NCBI RefSeq assembly: GCF_001281405.1
Contig: NZ_CP010401.1
Span: 1,078,001 to 1,142,000, forward strand
DNA length: 64,000 nt
Origin: Bartonella ancashensis
Lineage (GTDB): Bacteria; Pseudomonadota; Alphaproteobacteria; Rhizobiales; Rhizobiaceae
Direction: 5' to 3'
A program made the translations under genes and the position numbers. The notes beneath the pieces are model-generated. The model was not told where the DNA came from and did no database searches. It worked only from the letters and a program-made list of their open reading frames with translations. Shown piece after piece: positions 10,740 to 21,115 of this stretch. Positions within the stretch are counted from its first letter, which is position 1; each line of letters opens with the position of its first letter.

Positions 10740-11357
10740 ATGCTAGATGCCTTAGTTGTAAAGATACCGCAACAATTTACAATCGCTGCCTTCTTTATTT
10801 CCATGATGCTATTATTGAGTGGTTGTGGGTTTAACACAATACCAACAAACGAAGAAAAAGTGCACGCAGCTTGGAGTGAAGTTCTTAATCAGTACCAGCG
10901 TCGAGCAGACCTCGTTCCCAATCTCATAGCAACTGTTAAAGCCTATGCAACCCATGAAAAAGACGTTTTAACCAGTGTTGTTGAAGCACGCGCAAAAGCA
11001 ACGCAAACAACTATTCAAGCTGATATGTTAAACGATCCACAAATCATGCAACAATATCTCAGTAGTCAAGCAAATTTATCAAGCGCACTTTTCCGTCTCA
11101 TGGCTATTTCTGAAAATTATCCTGATCTCAAAGCAAACCAAAACTTTCTTTCTCTTCAATCACAATTAGAGGGAACTGAAAACCGCATAACTATTGCGCG
11201 TCGGGACTATATTGAAGCGGTCCGTATATACAACACAGCACTGAAAACGATGCCAACAATGCTTTGGGCCAAGCTATGGTTCTATGATGCTGCCCCTATA
11301 CAAACTTTCACCATTGATACAAACACTCAACAAACACCACAAGTGAACTTTGATTAA
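10740..11357 (+). CDS. LemA family lipoprotein
   Basis: LemA-family proteins are membrane-anchored helical proteins of uncertain function. The 205-residue product starts with a signal sequence ending in the lipobox LLSGC (Cys29), then EEKVHAAWSEVLNQYQRRADLVPNL, the family hallmark, and a mostly helical body. The ATG at 10740 was chosen because CGGAG lies 7 bases upstream and it starts the signal peptide cleanly; the frame is open from 10683. It overlaps or abuts the following TPM-domain gene, a common pairing. Confidence 0.92.
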   Translation: MLDALVVKIPQQFTIAAFFISMMLLLSGCGFNTIPTNEEKVHAAWSEVLNQYQRRADLVPNLIATVKAYATHEKDVLTSVVEARAKATQTTIQADMLNDPQIMQQYLSSQANLSSALFRLMAISENYPDLKANQNFLSLQSQLEGTENRITIARRDYIEAVRIYNTALKTMPTMLWAKLWFYDAAPIQTFTIDTNTQQTPQVNFD

Positions 11358-12195
11358 CGGCATGCTCAAACACTTTGCACAGCATATCACATTCCTGCAT
11401 TTATGGTTTATTATAGGCCTTTTTGGGGGAAGTATTGCACTAAGTACTGCTTCTCACTCACAAATTCAATACCCTTCCCTACAAGGATATATTAATGATG
11501 AAGCTCACTTACTTGACCAAGCAATAATAGACGATTTAACAAAAAAACTCTTCACTTTAGAAAAAGAAACAGGTGCTCAACTCGTTATTGCAACTGTTAC
11601 TGGTCTATCAGGAATCGATATCGAAACTTATAGCAATTCTCTTTTTCGCACATGGCAGCTAGGGAAAGAAAAAATTGATAACGGTATCCTACTTATTATA
11701 GCACCAAAAGAGCGAAAAGTGCGCATCGAAGTTGGCTATGGTTTGGAAGGAAAATTAACAGATGCAATCTCTGCAATTATCATTAATAATTTTATCGTTC
11801 CTAACTTTCATGAAGAAAATTACCAAGAAGGGATCACAAAAGCAGTTAATGCAATCATTGATATTGTCGCAGGAAATAATTCTGATATATTGAAGGCAAA
11901 AGGAGCTCCTAAACATTCTAAGGCAAACGATAAAAAAGAAGCAATAATAACCAATTTGGTGCTACTTTTGCTCTTTTTTACGATGGTGTGTTTACCTATT
12001 CTGGCAATGATTTTTGGCAAAAAGGTAGCTGTACACAAATATCGCTGGATGGGCATCACCTTTACCCTCTGGTTTATTAATCCGAATTTCACTACAAAGT
12101 ACCGTAATAAAAAATTCAATGAGTACCCACATCGCCGTAGATTTAGAGGTGGTGGAGGATCATCAGGTGGTGGTGGCGCATCTGGAAGATGGTGA
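11350..12195 (+). CDS. TPM-domain (YgcG-type) membrane protein
   Basis: After an N-terminal hydrophobic signal/anchor (about residues 13-35) comes a TPM domain: LQGYINDEAHLLDQ, then KETGAQLVIATVTGLSG, IDNGILLIIAPKERKVRIEVGYGLEG. A second hydrophobic helix lies near residue 200, and a Gly/Ser-rich tail (FRGGGGSSGGGGASGRW) ends the protein, as in YgcG homologues. The start is either TTG at 11350, overlapping the lemA stop, or ATG at 11362. It is probably co-transcribed with the LemA gene and works with it at the membrane; the biochemical role is unknown. Confidence 0.88.
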   Translation: MINGMLKHFAQHITFLHLWFIIGLFGGSIALSTASHSQIQYPSLQGYINDEAHLLDQAIIDDLTKKLFTLEKETGAQLVIATVTGLSGIDIETYSNSLFRTWQLGKEKIDNGILLIIAPKERKVRIEVGYGLEGKLTDAISAIIINNFIVPNFHEENYQEGITKAVNAIIDIVAGNNSDILKAKGAPKHSKANDKKEAIITNLVLLLLFFTMVCLPILAMIFGKKVAVHKYRWMGITFTLWFINPNFTTKYRNKKFNEYPHRRRFRGGGGSSGGGGASGRW

Positions 12196-12496
12196 CGGTA
12201 CTACAGATGTAATGTGACAAAAAGAAATTTTATGTGGTACTATATGTATTAACATGCCTCATAACAGGGACAATATCCAACTACTATATTAATTTAATAA
12301 TCAAAATCCTAAATATGCTTTCCTGTATTTAAAATAGAACTCTTCAAGGATCATCCATAAATACTGTATCTATCTCTATAAAGCCTTCATCAAAATGAAA
12401 AATATTGACATCTCTCATTTCATTTTCATCGTAACATGTGTAACCTGTATCTTATCTCTAATATAAGCCCTATGAATACAATATAGACAACTGTTG

Positions 12497-13234
12497 ATGA
12501 CAAATAAACTAAACCGTCCCCATCCCACTCAGTTTCAGCACCATTTCAAGACTCTTAAATCAACATCGCCTGTTGAGTGGAAAGTTAGTGATGGTCTGGT
12601 TGAATATCCCGAGGCACTCCTCTACATGCAAAAACATGTAGAAAATATTTCCTTAGAAATAGCAAATGAACAAGTTTGGCTTCTTGAACACCCTCCTCTC
12701 TATACATCTGGGACCAGTGCAAAAAAGAAGGATCTTCTAAGCCCTCATTTGTTCCCTGTTTATGAAGCAGGTCGAGGTGGTGAATTTACGTACCATGGTC
12801 CTGGACAACGGATTGCTTATATCATGCTTGATCTCAAACGTCGAAAACAAGATATACGCGCCTTTATCAGTGCCCTGGAACAGTGGATCATACAAATGCT
12901 CGCACAATTCAATATAAAAGGTGAGCGCCGTGCAGACAGGATTGGTGTTTGGATTGTAAGATCTGACCGCCCACAAACGATAAATGGAACAAAAGCGGAA
13001 GATAAAATTGCTGCTATCGGTATTCGTGTAAGAAAGTGGGTTAGCTTTCACGGAGTTTCTATCAACGTCAACACTAATTTAGAACATTATGCTGGAATTA
13101 TTCCCTGTGGAATAACAAATCATGGAATAACCAGTTTTCTTGACCTAGGTTTACCTATCACAATGCATGATGTTGATATTGCTCTAAAAAAATCATTCGA
13201 GCAGATTTTTGGTCCAGTCATTGATATTTCTTAA
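12497..13234 (+). CDS. lipB: Octanoyl-[acyl carrier protein]-protein octanoyltransferase
   Basis: LipB moves the octanoyl group from ACP to the lipoyl domains of 2-oxoacid dehydrogenases and the glycine cleavage system in the cytoplasm. The 245-residue product has [30 protein letters not shown] (substrate site), the catalytic Lys region [17 protein letters not shown], and the catalytic Cys in [16 protein letters not shown] three bases earlier could also start it. It is followed after about 90 bases by parE. The 300 bases upstream (12196-12496) show no gene. Confidence 0.96.
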   Translation: MTNKLNRPHPTQFQHHFKTLKSTSPVEWKVSDGLVEYPEALLYMQKHVENISLEIANEQVWLLEHPPLYTSGTSAKKKDLLSPHLFPVYEAGRGGEFTYHGPGQRIAYIMLDLKRRKQDIRAFISALEQWIIQMLAQFNIKGERRADRIGVWIVRSDRPQTINGTKAEDKIAAIGIRVRKWVSFHGVSINVNTNLEHYAGIIPCGITNHGITSFLDLGLPITMHDVDIALKKSFEQIFGPVIDIS

Positions 13235-13328
13235 GTGCATTGATTTTTAAATACAAAACAGGCATAAGGAGTCTTCTATACTAAATCTTTTTTAAAAAAA
13301 ACCTGAATTTGGTAGATTACTAAGCACC

Positions 13329-15398
13329 ATGAGCGATGATTATAAAGACCTTTTTAGTATTTTGAACAATGCTCAATCTCGTTTAGTAAAAAGAAAAAAT
13401 AAGCAAGACTCAATTAGTTTAGAAAAAATTAAAGAACTTCTTCCACCAACCGTTCACAATACTGTTAAAGATGATTATAATGCTTCATCTATACGAGTTC
13501 TCGAAGGATTAGAACCTGTACGCTTACGACCTGGTATGTACATCGGTGGTACAGATAGCAAAGCGCTTCATCACTTATTTTCAGAAATCATTGATAATGC
13601 AATGGATGAAGCTGTTGCTGGTTATGCTAATTTCATTGATGTGACATTAGACAAAGATGGTTATTTGACAGTAATAGATAATGGACGCGGAATCCCTGTA
13701 GAAAACCATCCTCAAATGCCAGATAAATCTACTCTTGAAGTGATTATGACACAGCTCCACTCAGGTGGAAAATTTGATGGAAAAGCTTATCATACTTCTG
13801 GTGGATTGCACGGAGTAGGAATTTCTGTTGTCAACGCTCTTTCTTCTGATATGGAAGTGGAAGTAGTGAGAGAACGTAAACTGTACCGTCAGCGTTTTTC
13901 ACGTGGTATTCCTCAATCAGGGTTGGAAAAGCTAGGTGATATTCATAACCGTCGTGGAACGCGTGTTCGTTTTCGACCTGATGAAGAAATTTTTGGCAAA
14001 AATATAACATTTGAACCAAAAAAAATTTATGAAATGGCACGTTCCAAAGCCTACTTATTCAGTGGAGTAAAAATCCGCTGGAATTGTGATCCTGTATTAC
14101 TTGAAAATATAAAGGAGATACCTGAAAAAGATGTTTTTCACTTTCCAGGTGGCCTTAAAGATTACCTGCTGTTATCGTTAAAGGGCCAGCGCTGTATAAC
14201 AACTGAAATTTTCTCTGGTAAAATACAGCAGGATAACGACCACGGCTCGGTTGAATGGGCGATAGCTTGGTACGATGGTAATCCTTACATACGATCATAT
14301 TGTAATACCATTCCTACTGGAGAAGGTGGAACACATGAAACAGGATTGCGACACATCCTTCTACGTGGACTGAAGACTTATGCTGAACTGATTGGGAATA
14401 AACGTGCTTCTATTATTGCCGCTGATGACATTATGGCTTCAACTGTCGCAGTTCTTTCTGTTTTTATCAAAGAACCAGAATTTGTAGGACAAACAAAAAA
14501 CAGGTTAGCTACAATTGAAGCACAGCGTATTGTCGAAAATGCAATACGTGACCCCTTTGATCATTGGCTTGCCAATTCTCCTCAAGAAGCTACAAAATTG
14601 CTTGACTGGGTTATTGAACACGCCGAAGAACGCATTAAACGACGACAAGAAAAGGAAATAAATCGAAAGACAGCCGTACGTAAATTACGTCTACCTGGAA
14701 AGCTAGCTGATTGTAGTCAAAATTTTGCTGCCGGTGCTGAACTATTTATCGTTGAAGGTGATTCTGCTGGTGGTTCTGCTAAACAAGCGAGAAATAGGGC
14801 TAACCAAGCTATATTACCCCTTCGTGGAAAAATTTTAAATGTAGCAAGTTCTGCACGTGAAAAAATGACCGCAAGCCAAGCAATAGGTGATCTCATCCTC
14901 GCACTTGGATGTGGAACAGGTTCTAAATATCGTGAAGAAGATCTCAGATATGAGCGTATCATTATTATGACTGATGCAGACGTTGATGGTGCTCACATTG
15001 CCTCACTCTTAATAACCTTTTTCTTTCAAGAAATGCCCAATCTTATTTGCGCAGGGCACCTTTATCTTGCAGTTCCCCCTCTTTACAGAATATCACAAGG
15101 CGGAAAAATCGCTTACGCTCGTGACGATGCACATAAAGATGAGCTTTTAAAAACAGAATTTACCGGAAAAGCTAAAATTGAGATTGGTCGTTTTAAAGGT
15201 CTTGGAGAAATGCGCGCTGAACAGCTCAAAGAAACAACAATGAACCCCAAAAAACGAACACTTTTACGTATTTCCATCGATGACATTGAAATACAAAAAA
15301 CTAGAGAAATAGTAGAAAAACTAATGGGTACAAAACCAGAAGCACGATTTCGATTTATACAAGAGAATTCTACATTCGCATGCAATTTAGACATTTAA
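13329..15398 (+). CDS. parE: DNA topoisomerase IV subunit B
   Basis: ParE is the ATPase subunit of topoisomerase IV, which decatenates daughter chromosomes together with ParC. The 689-residue protein has the GHKL ATPase signatures EIIDNAMDEAVAGYA and DNGRGIPVE, and the Toprim signatures LFIVEGDSAGGSAKQARNR and IIMTDADVDGAHIASLL. The N-terminal leader of about 55 residues before IRVLEGLEPVRLRPGMYIGG fits ParE of Rhizobiales rather than GyrB. parC is not in the window. Its 3' end faces recJ with only 19 bases between stops. Confidence 0.95.
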   Translation: MSDDYKDLFSILNNAQSRLVKRKNKQDSISLEKIKELLPPTVHNTVKDDYNASSIRVLEGLEPVRLRPGMYIGGTDSKALHHLFSEIIDNAMDEAVAGYANFIDVTLDKDGYLTVIDNGRGIPVENHPQMPDKSTLEVIMTQLHSGGKFDGKAYHTSGGLHGVGISVVNALSSDMEVEVVRERKLYRQRFSRGIPQSGLEKLGDIHNRRGTRVRFRPDEEIFGKNITFEPKKIYEMARSKAYLFSGVKIRWNCDPVLLENIKEIPEKDVFHFPGGLKDYLLLSLKGQRCITTEIFSGKIQQDNDHGSVEWAIAWYDGNPYIRSYCNTIPTGEGGTHETGLRHILLRGLKTYAELIGNKRASIIAADDIMASTVAVLSVFIKEPEFVGQTKNRLATIEAQRIVENAIRDPFDHWLANSPQEATKLLDWVIEHAEERIKRRQEKEINRKTAVRKLRLPGKLADCSQNFAAGAELFIVEGDSAGGSAKQARNRANQAILPLRGKILNVASSAREKMTASQAIGDLILALGCGTGSKYREEDLRYERIIIMTDADVDGAHIASLLITFFFQEMPNLICAGHLYLAVPPLYRISQGGKIAYARDDAHKDELLKTEFTGKAKIEIGRFKGLGEMRAEQLKETTMNPKKRTLLRISIDDIEIQKTREIVEKLMGTKPEARFRFIQENSTFACNLDI

Positions 15399-15417
15399 TT
15401 TTTAGAAACTCGCTTCT

Positions 15418-17205
15418 TCATGCTATTTCTGCAGCATCAACAACTTGTAATTGTGGAGTGATAGTTCCGTTCCAATGGTTTAAACTAAGATTACCAGCCA
15501 AATGGATTGTTTTACCGACATTTTTAATTAAAAAATTTCCAAGAGGTGTTCCTACTGCACGAAAGGTTATTCCTCGCAACTTCTTACCTTCAATATCCGA
15601 GACAGTAAAGCACAAGTGCCCTTTTCCAACTTCACGTAAATTGAGTAAGCGGTGGGATGGAAGGACAAAAGTAGGTACAGGATTCCCTGAACCAAATGGG
15701 CCAGCCTTTTCAATCATATAAAATAGCTCTTTACTGGCACCAGAAGCAGAGATAAACCCATCTATTCTGAGTGATTTTTTAGCATGTACTTCTAAAACCA
15801 TTGATGAAACTTTTTCTTTTAGCCACTCTCGAAAAGAATCAATTTTCGTTGATTGGATTGTAAATCCAGCGGCCATACTGTGTCCTCCACCCTTTTCCAA
15901 CAAATTTAGTACGACAGCTTCACGAACAAGTTCTCCTAAGTCTATCCCACTAATGGAACGCCCTGATCCCGTACCACTCCCATCTGTTTTCAAAGCGATT
16001 GCAAAAAACAGGACAAAAAAACGTTCTTTTAAACGAGATGCCAAAATACCGACGATTCCTGGATGCCACTCTTTACTAGCAACAACGAGAGAGAGAGGAA
16101 TTTCTGCACCTTGATAAATAGAATCGACATAAGATTCTGCTTGAGCCAGTTGAATAGTTTCCATTTCTTGGCGTTCTCGATTCAACTGATCTAATTGTTC
16201 TGCTATCATATCTGCTTCATCTTTATCATCGCAACTAAGCAAACGTGCCCCTAAAGCTTGATCTCCAATACGCCCTCCAGCATTAATTCTAGGACCTAAC
16301 AAAAAACCAAAGTGAAAACTATTAAGGGGTTCTCCTATACGTGAAACTTTTGCCAAAGCAGCTATTCCGGGATTATACAGTGAGCGTGCGACCTGAAGTC
16401 CTTTAGCAACAAAAGCACGATTAACCCCTTGCAACGGAACCACATCGCATATTGTAGCTAAGGCAACAAGATCAAGCATGCTCAAAAGATCAGGAAGATT
16501 TCCTTCCCATTTTTGTTTACGCAATAAATAATTAACCCGTACTAGTGTGATAAAAACAACGCCAGCAGCACATAAATGACCTTGTTCGGAAAAATCATCA
16601 GGTCGGTTAGGGTTAACGAGTGCAACAGCCTCCCGATGAATAACATCCATTTGATGGTGATCTAAAACAATAACATCAGCCCCTGAAACTCTAGCTGCCT
16701 TTACTGCATCTGGACTATTTGCACCACAATCAACAGTAACAATTAAGCGAGCCCCTTCCTGCACTAACATCTTCATTGCTTGCTCATTTGGCCCATAACC
16801 CTCAACAATACGATCAGGGATATAAATTTTCACTGCAACACCAAAATGTTGTAAAAAACGTGCCAAAATAGCGGATGAACAAGCCCCATCAACATCGTAG
16901 TCACCAAAAATAGCAATCTTTTCTCGTTGCATGATAGCTTGAACTAAACGTTCTGCTGCAGAGTTCATATCTATAAAACTCTCTGGATCAGGCATCAAAC
17001 TACGTAAGGCTGGATTAATAAAAGAAAGTGCATCAAACTCGTCAACATTCCTTGCAGCAAGAACGCGAGCCAACTGATCTGGCAAACCAAATTTCTGAGA
17101 AATAGCGCAAGCATTATTGCATCCTGAGGAATCCAAAGCATCCACCCAAGCCTGATTACAAGCAGAAGATTTAATATTAAGGCAATAACGTACTGTTTGC
17201 ATCAT
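15418..17205 (-). CDS. recJ: Single-stranded-DNA-specific 5'-3' exonuclease
   Basis: RecJ degrades single-stranded DNA 5'-3' in recombination and mismatch repair. The DHH-family motifs are present: IFGDYDVDGACSSAI (about residues 99-113), the metal-binding VLDHHQMD near residue 180, and the DHHA1 glycine signature EKGGGHSMAAGFTI in the C-terminal half. At 595 residues it is full length. Convergent with parE; the 200 bases upstream are shared with the rplM promoter region. Confidence 0.95.
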   Translation of the reverse strand: MMQTVRYCLNIKSSACNQAWVDALDSSGCNNACAISQKFGLPDQLARVLAARNVDEFDALSFINPALRSLMPDPESFIDMNSAAERLVQAIMQREKIAIFGDYDVDGACSSAILARFLQHFGVAVKIYIPDRIVEGYGPNEQAMKMLVQEGARLIVTVDCGANSPDAVKAARVSGADVIVLDHHQMDVIHREAVALVNPNRPDDFSEQGHLCAAGVVFITLVRVNYLLRKQKWEGNLPDLLSMLDLVALATICDVVPLQGVNRAFVAKGLQVARSLYNPGIAALAKVSRIGEPLNSFHFGFLLGPRINAGGRIGDQALGARLLSCDDKDEADMIAEQLDQLNRERQEMETIQLAQAESYVDSIYQGAEIPLSLVVASKEWHPGIVGILASRLKERFFVLFFAIALKTDGSGTGSGRSISGIDLGELVREAVVLNLLEKGGGHSMAAGFTIQSTKIDSFREWLKEKVSSMVLEVHAKKSLRIDGFISASGASKELFYMIEKAGPFGSGNPVPTFVLPSHRLLNLREVGKGHLCFTVSDIEGKKLRGITFRAVGTPLGNFLIKNVGKTIHLAGNLSLNHWNGTITPQLQVVDAAEIA

Positions 17206-17284
17206 CGCACATTGTAAAACGCTGAAAGATACAATTCAAGCTACGAAGTAAACGCTTTTTTCTAATTATAAATATAAACTAGTA

Positions 17285-17306
17285 AAATGGTACTATAATA
17301 CCATTT
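17285..17306. promoter_or_regulatory. Perfect 8-bp inverted repeat upstream of rplM and recJ
   Basis: AAATGGTA and TACCATTT flank a 6-base spacer CTATAA in the divergent region between recJ and rplM. Its symmetry and position suggest an operator-like site, but no regulator is indicated by the sequence. Confidence 0.35.
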
Positions 17307-17339
17307 CTATAACATACTGTTTTATAGATTTTTATTTTT

Positions 17340-17370
17340 CTTGACGCAAACCATAAGACACTATATCAGG
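17340..17370 (+). promoter_or_regulatory. Candidate promoter of rplM-rpsI
   Basis: CTTGAC at 17340 is followed 15 bases later by CTATAT, or 17 bases after TTGACG by TATCAG. This resembles the alphaproteobacterial housekeeping pattern. It lies about 110 bases before the rplM ATG. No start site can be proven by reading alone. Confidence 0.35.
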
Positions 17371-17480
17371 TGAGATGCATGGATTGAGGTTATGGCATGA
17401 TATAGCAATGATCTGTTGTGCAAAACAGCAAAAGAATGCTCCCAGTACTAAGATTGAGAGTTTTATTGAAAGGTACTTCT

Positions 17481-17945
17481 ATGGTAACTTTTTCGCAGAA
17501 GCCAGCTGAGGTGGTAAAAAAATGGGTCGTCATTGATGCGACAGACCTCGTTTTGGGTCGTCTTGCCACACTCGTTGCTAACCGCCTACGTGGTAAACAT
17601 AAGGCTACTTTTACTCCACATGTTGATGATGGTGACAATGTTATCGTTATCAATGCAAGTAAAGTAGCGCTCACTGGTAAAAAATATACAGACAAGAAAT
17701 ACTATTGGCACACTGGCTACATTGGTGGAATCAAAGAGCGCACAGCTCGCCAAATTCTTGAGGGTCGTTTTCCTGAGCGGATTGTTGAAAAAGCCGTAGA
17801 ACGCATGATTCCTCGTGGTCCTCTTGGTCGTCGTCAAATGAGAAATTTACGTGTTTATGCTGGTAGCCAACATCCACATGTGGCGCAACAGCCTGAAGCT
17901 CTCGACGTCGGGAACTTAAACCGGAAAAATAAAAGGATTGCTTAG
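17481..17945 (+). CDS. rplM: 50S ribosomal protein L13
   Basis: L13 is an early-assembling protein of the large ribosomal subunit. The 154-residue product has the family pattern [16 protein letters not shown], the [20 protein letters not shown] segment, and the signature [20 protein letters not shown]. The ATG at 17481 ([15 protein letters not shown]) matches rhizobial L13 starts; the frame is open to 17418. rpsI follows after two bases. Confidence 0.98.
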   Translation: MVTFSQKPAEVVKKWVVIDATDLVLGRLATLVANRLRGKHKATFTPHVDDGDNVIVINASKVALTGKKYTDKKYYWHTGYIGGIKERTARQILEGRFPERIVEKAVERMIPRGPLGRRQMRNLRVYAGSQHPHVAQQPEALDVGNLNRKNKRIA

Positions 17946-17947
17946 TC

Positions 17948-18433
17948 ATGGCTGAACTTAACTCCCTTTCTCGACATGATGCAGTAGAAAATACTGTGCA
18001 AATTAGTACAAATTCTTCTCCTGTTCACGTACAAAAGCTTGATTCACAAGGGCGCTCTTATGCAACAGGAAAACGTAAAGATGCTGTTGCTCGTGTTTGG
18101 ATTAAACCAGGTACAGGAAAAATTACTATCAATGACAAAGAGTTTGATAAATATTTTGCTAGACCTGTCCTTAGAATGATTCTTCGTCAACCGATTGTTG
18201 CAACAAATAGAGATACCCAGTACGATATTGTCGCAACTGTTTCCGGAGGCGGCCTCTCTGGACAAGCAGGTGCGGTACGTCACGGCATTTCTAAAGCTTT
18301 AACTTATTATGAGCCAACATTGCGTGCTATTCTAAAAAAAGGTGGATTTCTTACACGTGATAGCCGTGTTGTTGAACGCAAAAAATATGGTAAGGCGAAA
18401 GCACGTCGTTCATTCCAGTTCTCGAAACGTTAA
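17948..18433 (+). CDS. rpsI: 30S ribosomal protein S9
   Basis: S9 sits in the head of the small ribosomal subunit; its tail reaches the P-site tRNA. The 161-residue protein has an N-terminal extension of about 35 residues, then [41 protein letters not shown], and the basic tail [17 protein letters not shown] ending in the universal Lys-Arg. Operon partner of rplM. Confidence 0.98.
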   Translation: MAELNSLSRHDAVENTVQISTNSSPVHVQKLDSQGRSYATGKRKDAVARVWIKPGTGKITINDKEFDKYFARPVLRMILRQPIVATNRDTQYDIVATVSGGGLSGQAGAVRHGISKALTYYEPTLRAILKKGGFLTRDSRVVERKKYGKAKARRSFQFSKR

Positions 18434-18537
18434 TGTTTGGTTTTTGCACAAAAACACAATAGTTCATGTTACAAAGGAAGATTTTTTTGGCACTATGATT
18501 TGAGTCTATACTTTTTTGATTGTATGGGATTTTCTTC

Positions 18538-18933
18538 TCAAAACGGAGAGCTCTGCTGATTCTCTGTATCATCCAAAAAAGACTTTAACATTGCAATGAA
18601 GTGAGGAACTGAAATAGGTTTGGATACGTATTTTTCGCATCCGCTTGCGCGGATTCGTTCTTCATCTCCCTTCATAGCGAAAGCTGTCACAGCAACAACA
18701 GGAATTGATTTGAGATCTTCGTTTTCTTTGAGCTGCTTTATGATGTCTATTCCTGATACTTCAGGTAATTGGACATCCATTAAAATGAGAGAAGGCTTTG
18801 TTGAGCGAGCCAAATCCAACGCAGCAAGGCCGCTGCGCGTTTCAACCGTTTCATAACCACTTACCTTCACAAGATCGCGAAACAATTTCATATTGAGCTC
18901 ATTGTCTTCTACGATCATGACTTTTTTTGACAT
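18538..18933 (-). CDS. divK: Single-domain response regulator, DivK type
   Basis: DivK is a stand-alone receiver domain that in alphaproteobacteria controls the CtrA cell-cycle pathway through DivJ/PleC and DivL/CckA. The 131-residue product has the acidic pocket (Asp10), phospho-acceptor Asp53 in [13 protein letters not shown], Thr83 and Lys105 (VSKPIS). The stretch [14 protein letters not shown] is typical of DivK rather than a generic receiver. In many Rhizobiales pleD follows divK; here the next gene is the convergent rpsI, so pleD is not linked. Confidence 0.92.
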   Translation of the reverse strand: MSKKVMIVEDNELNMKLFRDLVKVSGYETVETRSGLAALDLARSTKPSLILMDVQLPEVSGIDIIKQLKENEDLKSIPVVAVTAFAMKGDEERIRASGCEKYVSKPISVPHFIAMLKSFLDDTENQQSSPF

Positions 18934-19301
18934 TGAGGCTACCCTGATTTCTTACAGTAAAATAGCACAGTGCAAACAAAACATACTAGTGTCTCGAGTA
19001 GAGAAAAATGACAAAAAAGCCATGTGGAAACATAACTGCACACAATAGAAAATTTCTTGCTATATGCAAAAAAACTAACTTTACATCTTTAAGTTATACA
19101 ATTGCTCAAATAATCATGAAAACGCACCGCTCCCTACACAGAGCCTCTACCTCTTCCTAACCAGCACTGCCGTTGCATAAAAAACTGTGCAATAAAAACA
19201 GAATAAATATTATAGGGCTTCTCTGATTAAAAAATGACTGCATTCTGACTACCAATAATAAACTAAATTTTCTCTACATTGTAACAATCACTTTACATAA
19301 A
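18934..19301. other. Intergenic region, nothing recognised
   Basis: About 370 bases of AT-rich DNA between the divK start and the end of the amidase gene. It must hold the divK promoter. No open frame with a ribosome site, RNA gene or strong inverted repeat was seen. Confidence 0.5.
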
Positions 19302-20102
19302 TTAACATGTTTTATTTTGTGGATAGTATTTGTCTATTAATGCATAAAGAATTGCTGCAGTTTCTGCATCCAAAACTCCATTATAATCTTTTTGACGAAA
19401 ATGAAGCTGAAACGCTCGAATCAAATCAGTATATCCACTTTCAGTACATGCAATTGAAACATCATAACCATAACGTTCCAACTGTGAAATAATCATTGAT
19501 TTTAAAGGTAATTTTTTAAGAAATTCTGCCTCGTACTTTTCTTTTACTTCATCATCATACCACGCTCCGACGCCTGCAACATAAAATTCTTTCCAAGGAA
19601 ACAGCGGACCTGGATCACTCTTGCGCATGGGTGCGATATCGCTATGACCTAAAACATTCATTGGCAAAATTTCTGGATAACGTTGAAGGATATTCAATGC
19701 TAACTCCTTCACTGCAGCAATTTGTATTGGGTTATATGGAGAAAATACTTCATTACAAGGAGATACACAGGAATCTCCTTGAACAGCTGTCGCTAAATTA
19801 ACTATTTCAATTCCAATTGATGAATCATTTAAATTTGTGCGCCCAGCCCATGAACTAACACCAGCATGCCATGCACGCCTATTTTCATCAACGAGGTTAA
19901 AAATACGCATATCCTTAAAGCCTGCACCAATGTAACTCTTATCTGAAGGATCAGGAACAAGATAATGAGAGCTGACCTTTTCACCTGTAAGAGCTTTAAT
20001 CGACTCCTCAAAATTAATTGCAGTATAGTGAATGATTAAAAAATGAACTCTATGATCAAAACTCTTGATAGAACGGTAACTTGAATAATCAATCCGATAC
20101 AT
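19302..20102 (-). CDS. N-acetylmuramoyl-L-alanine amidase (AmiD-like)
   Basis: The Amidase_2 domain cleaves the lactyl-Ala amide bond of peptidoglycan or its fragments using zinc. Visible features are VHFLIIHYTA with the first zinc His at residue 25, SSIGIEIVN, and VLGHSDIAP with RKSDPGPLFPW carrying the second His and the active-site region. A C-terminal peptidoglycan-binding-like helical domain (about residues 200-262) follows. The ATG at 20102 has GGAG seven bases upstream; the frame is open to 20147. No signal peptide is evident with this start, so the location (cytoplasmic recycling or periplasmic) is open. Confidence 0.88.
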   Translation of the reverse strand: MYRIDYSSYRSIKSFDHRVHFLIIHYTAINFEESIKALTGEKVSSHYLVPDPSDKSYIGAGFKDMRIFNLVDENRRAWHAGVSSWAGRTNLNDSSIGIEIVNLATAVQGDSCVSPCNEVFSPYNPIQIAAVKELALNILQRYPEILPMNVLGHSDIAPMRKSDPGPLFPWKEFYVAGVGAWYDDEVKEKYEAEFLKKLPLKSMIISQLERYGYDVSIACTESGYTDLIRAFQLHFRQKDYNGVLDAETAAILYALIDKYYPQNKTC

Positions 20103-20608
20103 AAGACTCTCCTTTACACAGCATATAGGAAAACACTCCGCCAACACTTGTCATATTCTAGATCTTTTTTATGGCAGAAATATAAACCTAATACGTCACT
20201 AAAAGACTTCTCACACGTAAAAATCTAAAATTTTCTGATAGCGAAATTTACTGTCGTTCCCCACAACGAAGTGCCAATTTTTTTACAAATTGCACAAACT
20301 AGCACAAACTATATGAACACCATGCCTGTAATAACTATACCGAAGACTAATCACAACACTTTCATTACGATAAAAATCTCATGACCAGCAGCATACAAAC
20401 CAGACAAGACAACAATTATCGTAGCATTTACTGAACAAAAACCAAAAATACGGTAGCTTAATTCCCTCTAGGGAAAATAGCGCATCAGCCTCATATTCAA
20501 AAAAATCTAAAAATACAACCCCTGAGAAGATAATAAATCAACTTATAATCTCAAAAGTAATCAAAAAATTTCTAACTCTAAAAATAATTCATAAATCTCA
20601 TTTTAATC
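20103..20608. other. Intergenic region, nothing recognised
   Basis: About 500 bases of AT-rich DNA between the amidase start and tRNA-Arg, with no gene-like frame. It presumably carries the amidase promoter and the 3' trailer of the tRNA. Confidence 0.5.
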
Positions 20609-20685
<77 letters not shown>

Positions 20686-20712
20686 TATCGATTAATTAAA
20701 ACGGGCAAACAC

Positions 20713-21018
20713 TCAGTGCGTCCACGGGTTCTGTCGATTATTACAAAAATTATCAGAATAAGATACAGCTCGCCGCGAAATTTCACACGGATCTTCTACA
20801 CGATAAGGAATAGAGTTCCTGACGGCAAAAGAAATTGCATCCTCTTTCATCTTAAACCTAATCTTTATCTGATTTCTCATATCGGACGTCGCGGTATAAC
20901 CCATAAGAGGCTCAAGCATCTTTGCCTGCTCAGGTTCATACTGCAAAATCCAAAAACCTGTATTGGCCTTCCCTGACTGCATCGGTGTTTTTGCAGGGCT
21001 ATAAATGCGCGCAACCAT
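20713..21018 (-). CDS. NDUFS4-type complex I accessory subunit
   Basis: A short protein of the ETC complex I subunit conserved-region family, the bacterial counterpart of mitochondrial NDUFS4. The 101-residue product starts MVARIYSPAKTPMQSGKANT, followed by WILQYEPEQ and MGYTATSDMRNQI. The segment KMKEDAISFAVRNSIPYRV is the typical C-terminal half. The ATG at 21018 has GAGGAA upstream; the frame is open to 21039. It lies between two tRNA genes and away from the nuo operon, as usual in Rhizobiales. It likely stabilises the peripheral arm of the complex encoded at 1-9834. Confidence 0.88.
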   Translation of the reverse strand: MVARIYSPAKTPMQSGKANTGFWILQYEPEQAKMLEPLMGYTATSDMRNQIKIRFKMKEDAISFAVRNSIPYRVEDPCEISRRAVSYSDNFCNNRQNPWTH

Positions 21019-21115
21019 AATTATTCCTCTAGATAACAACAGTCAAAAACTTCCCCGTATCTCACTCGATCACCCACTATATCTTACTCCATTATCTCTC
21101 ACCAACGACACATCA

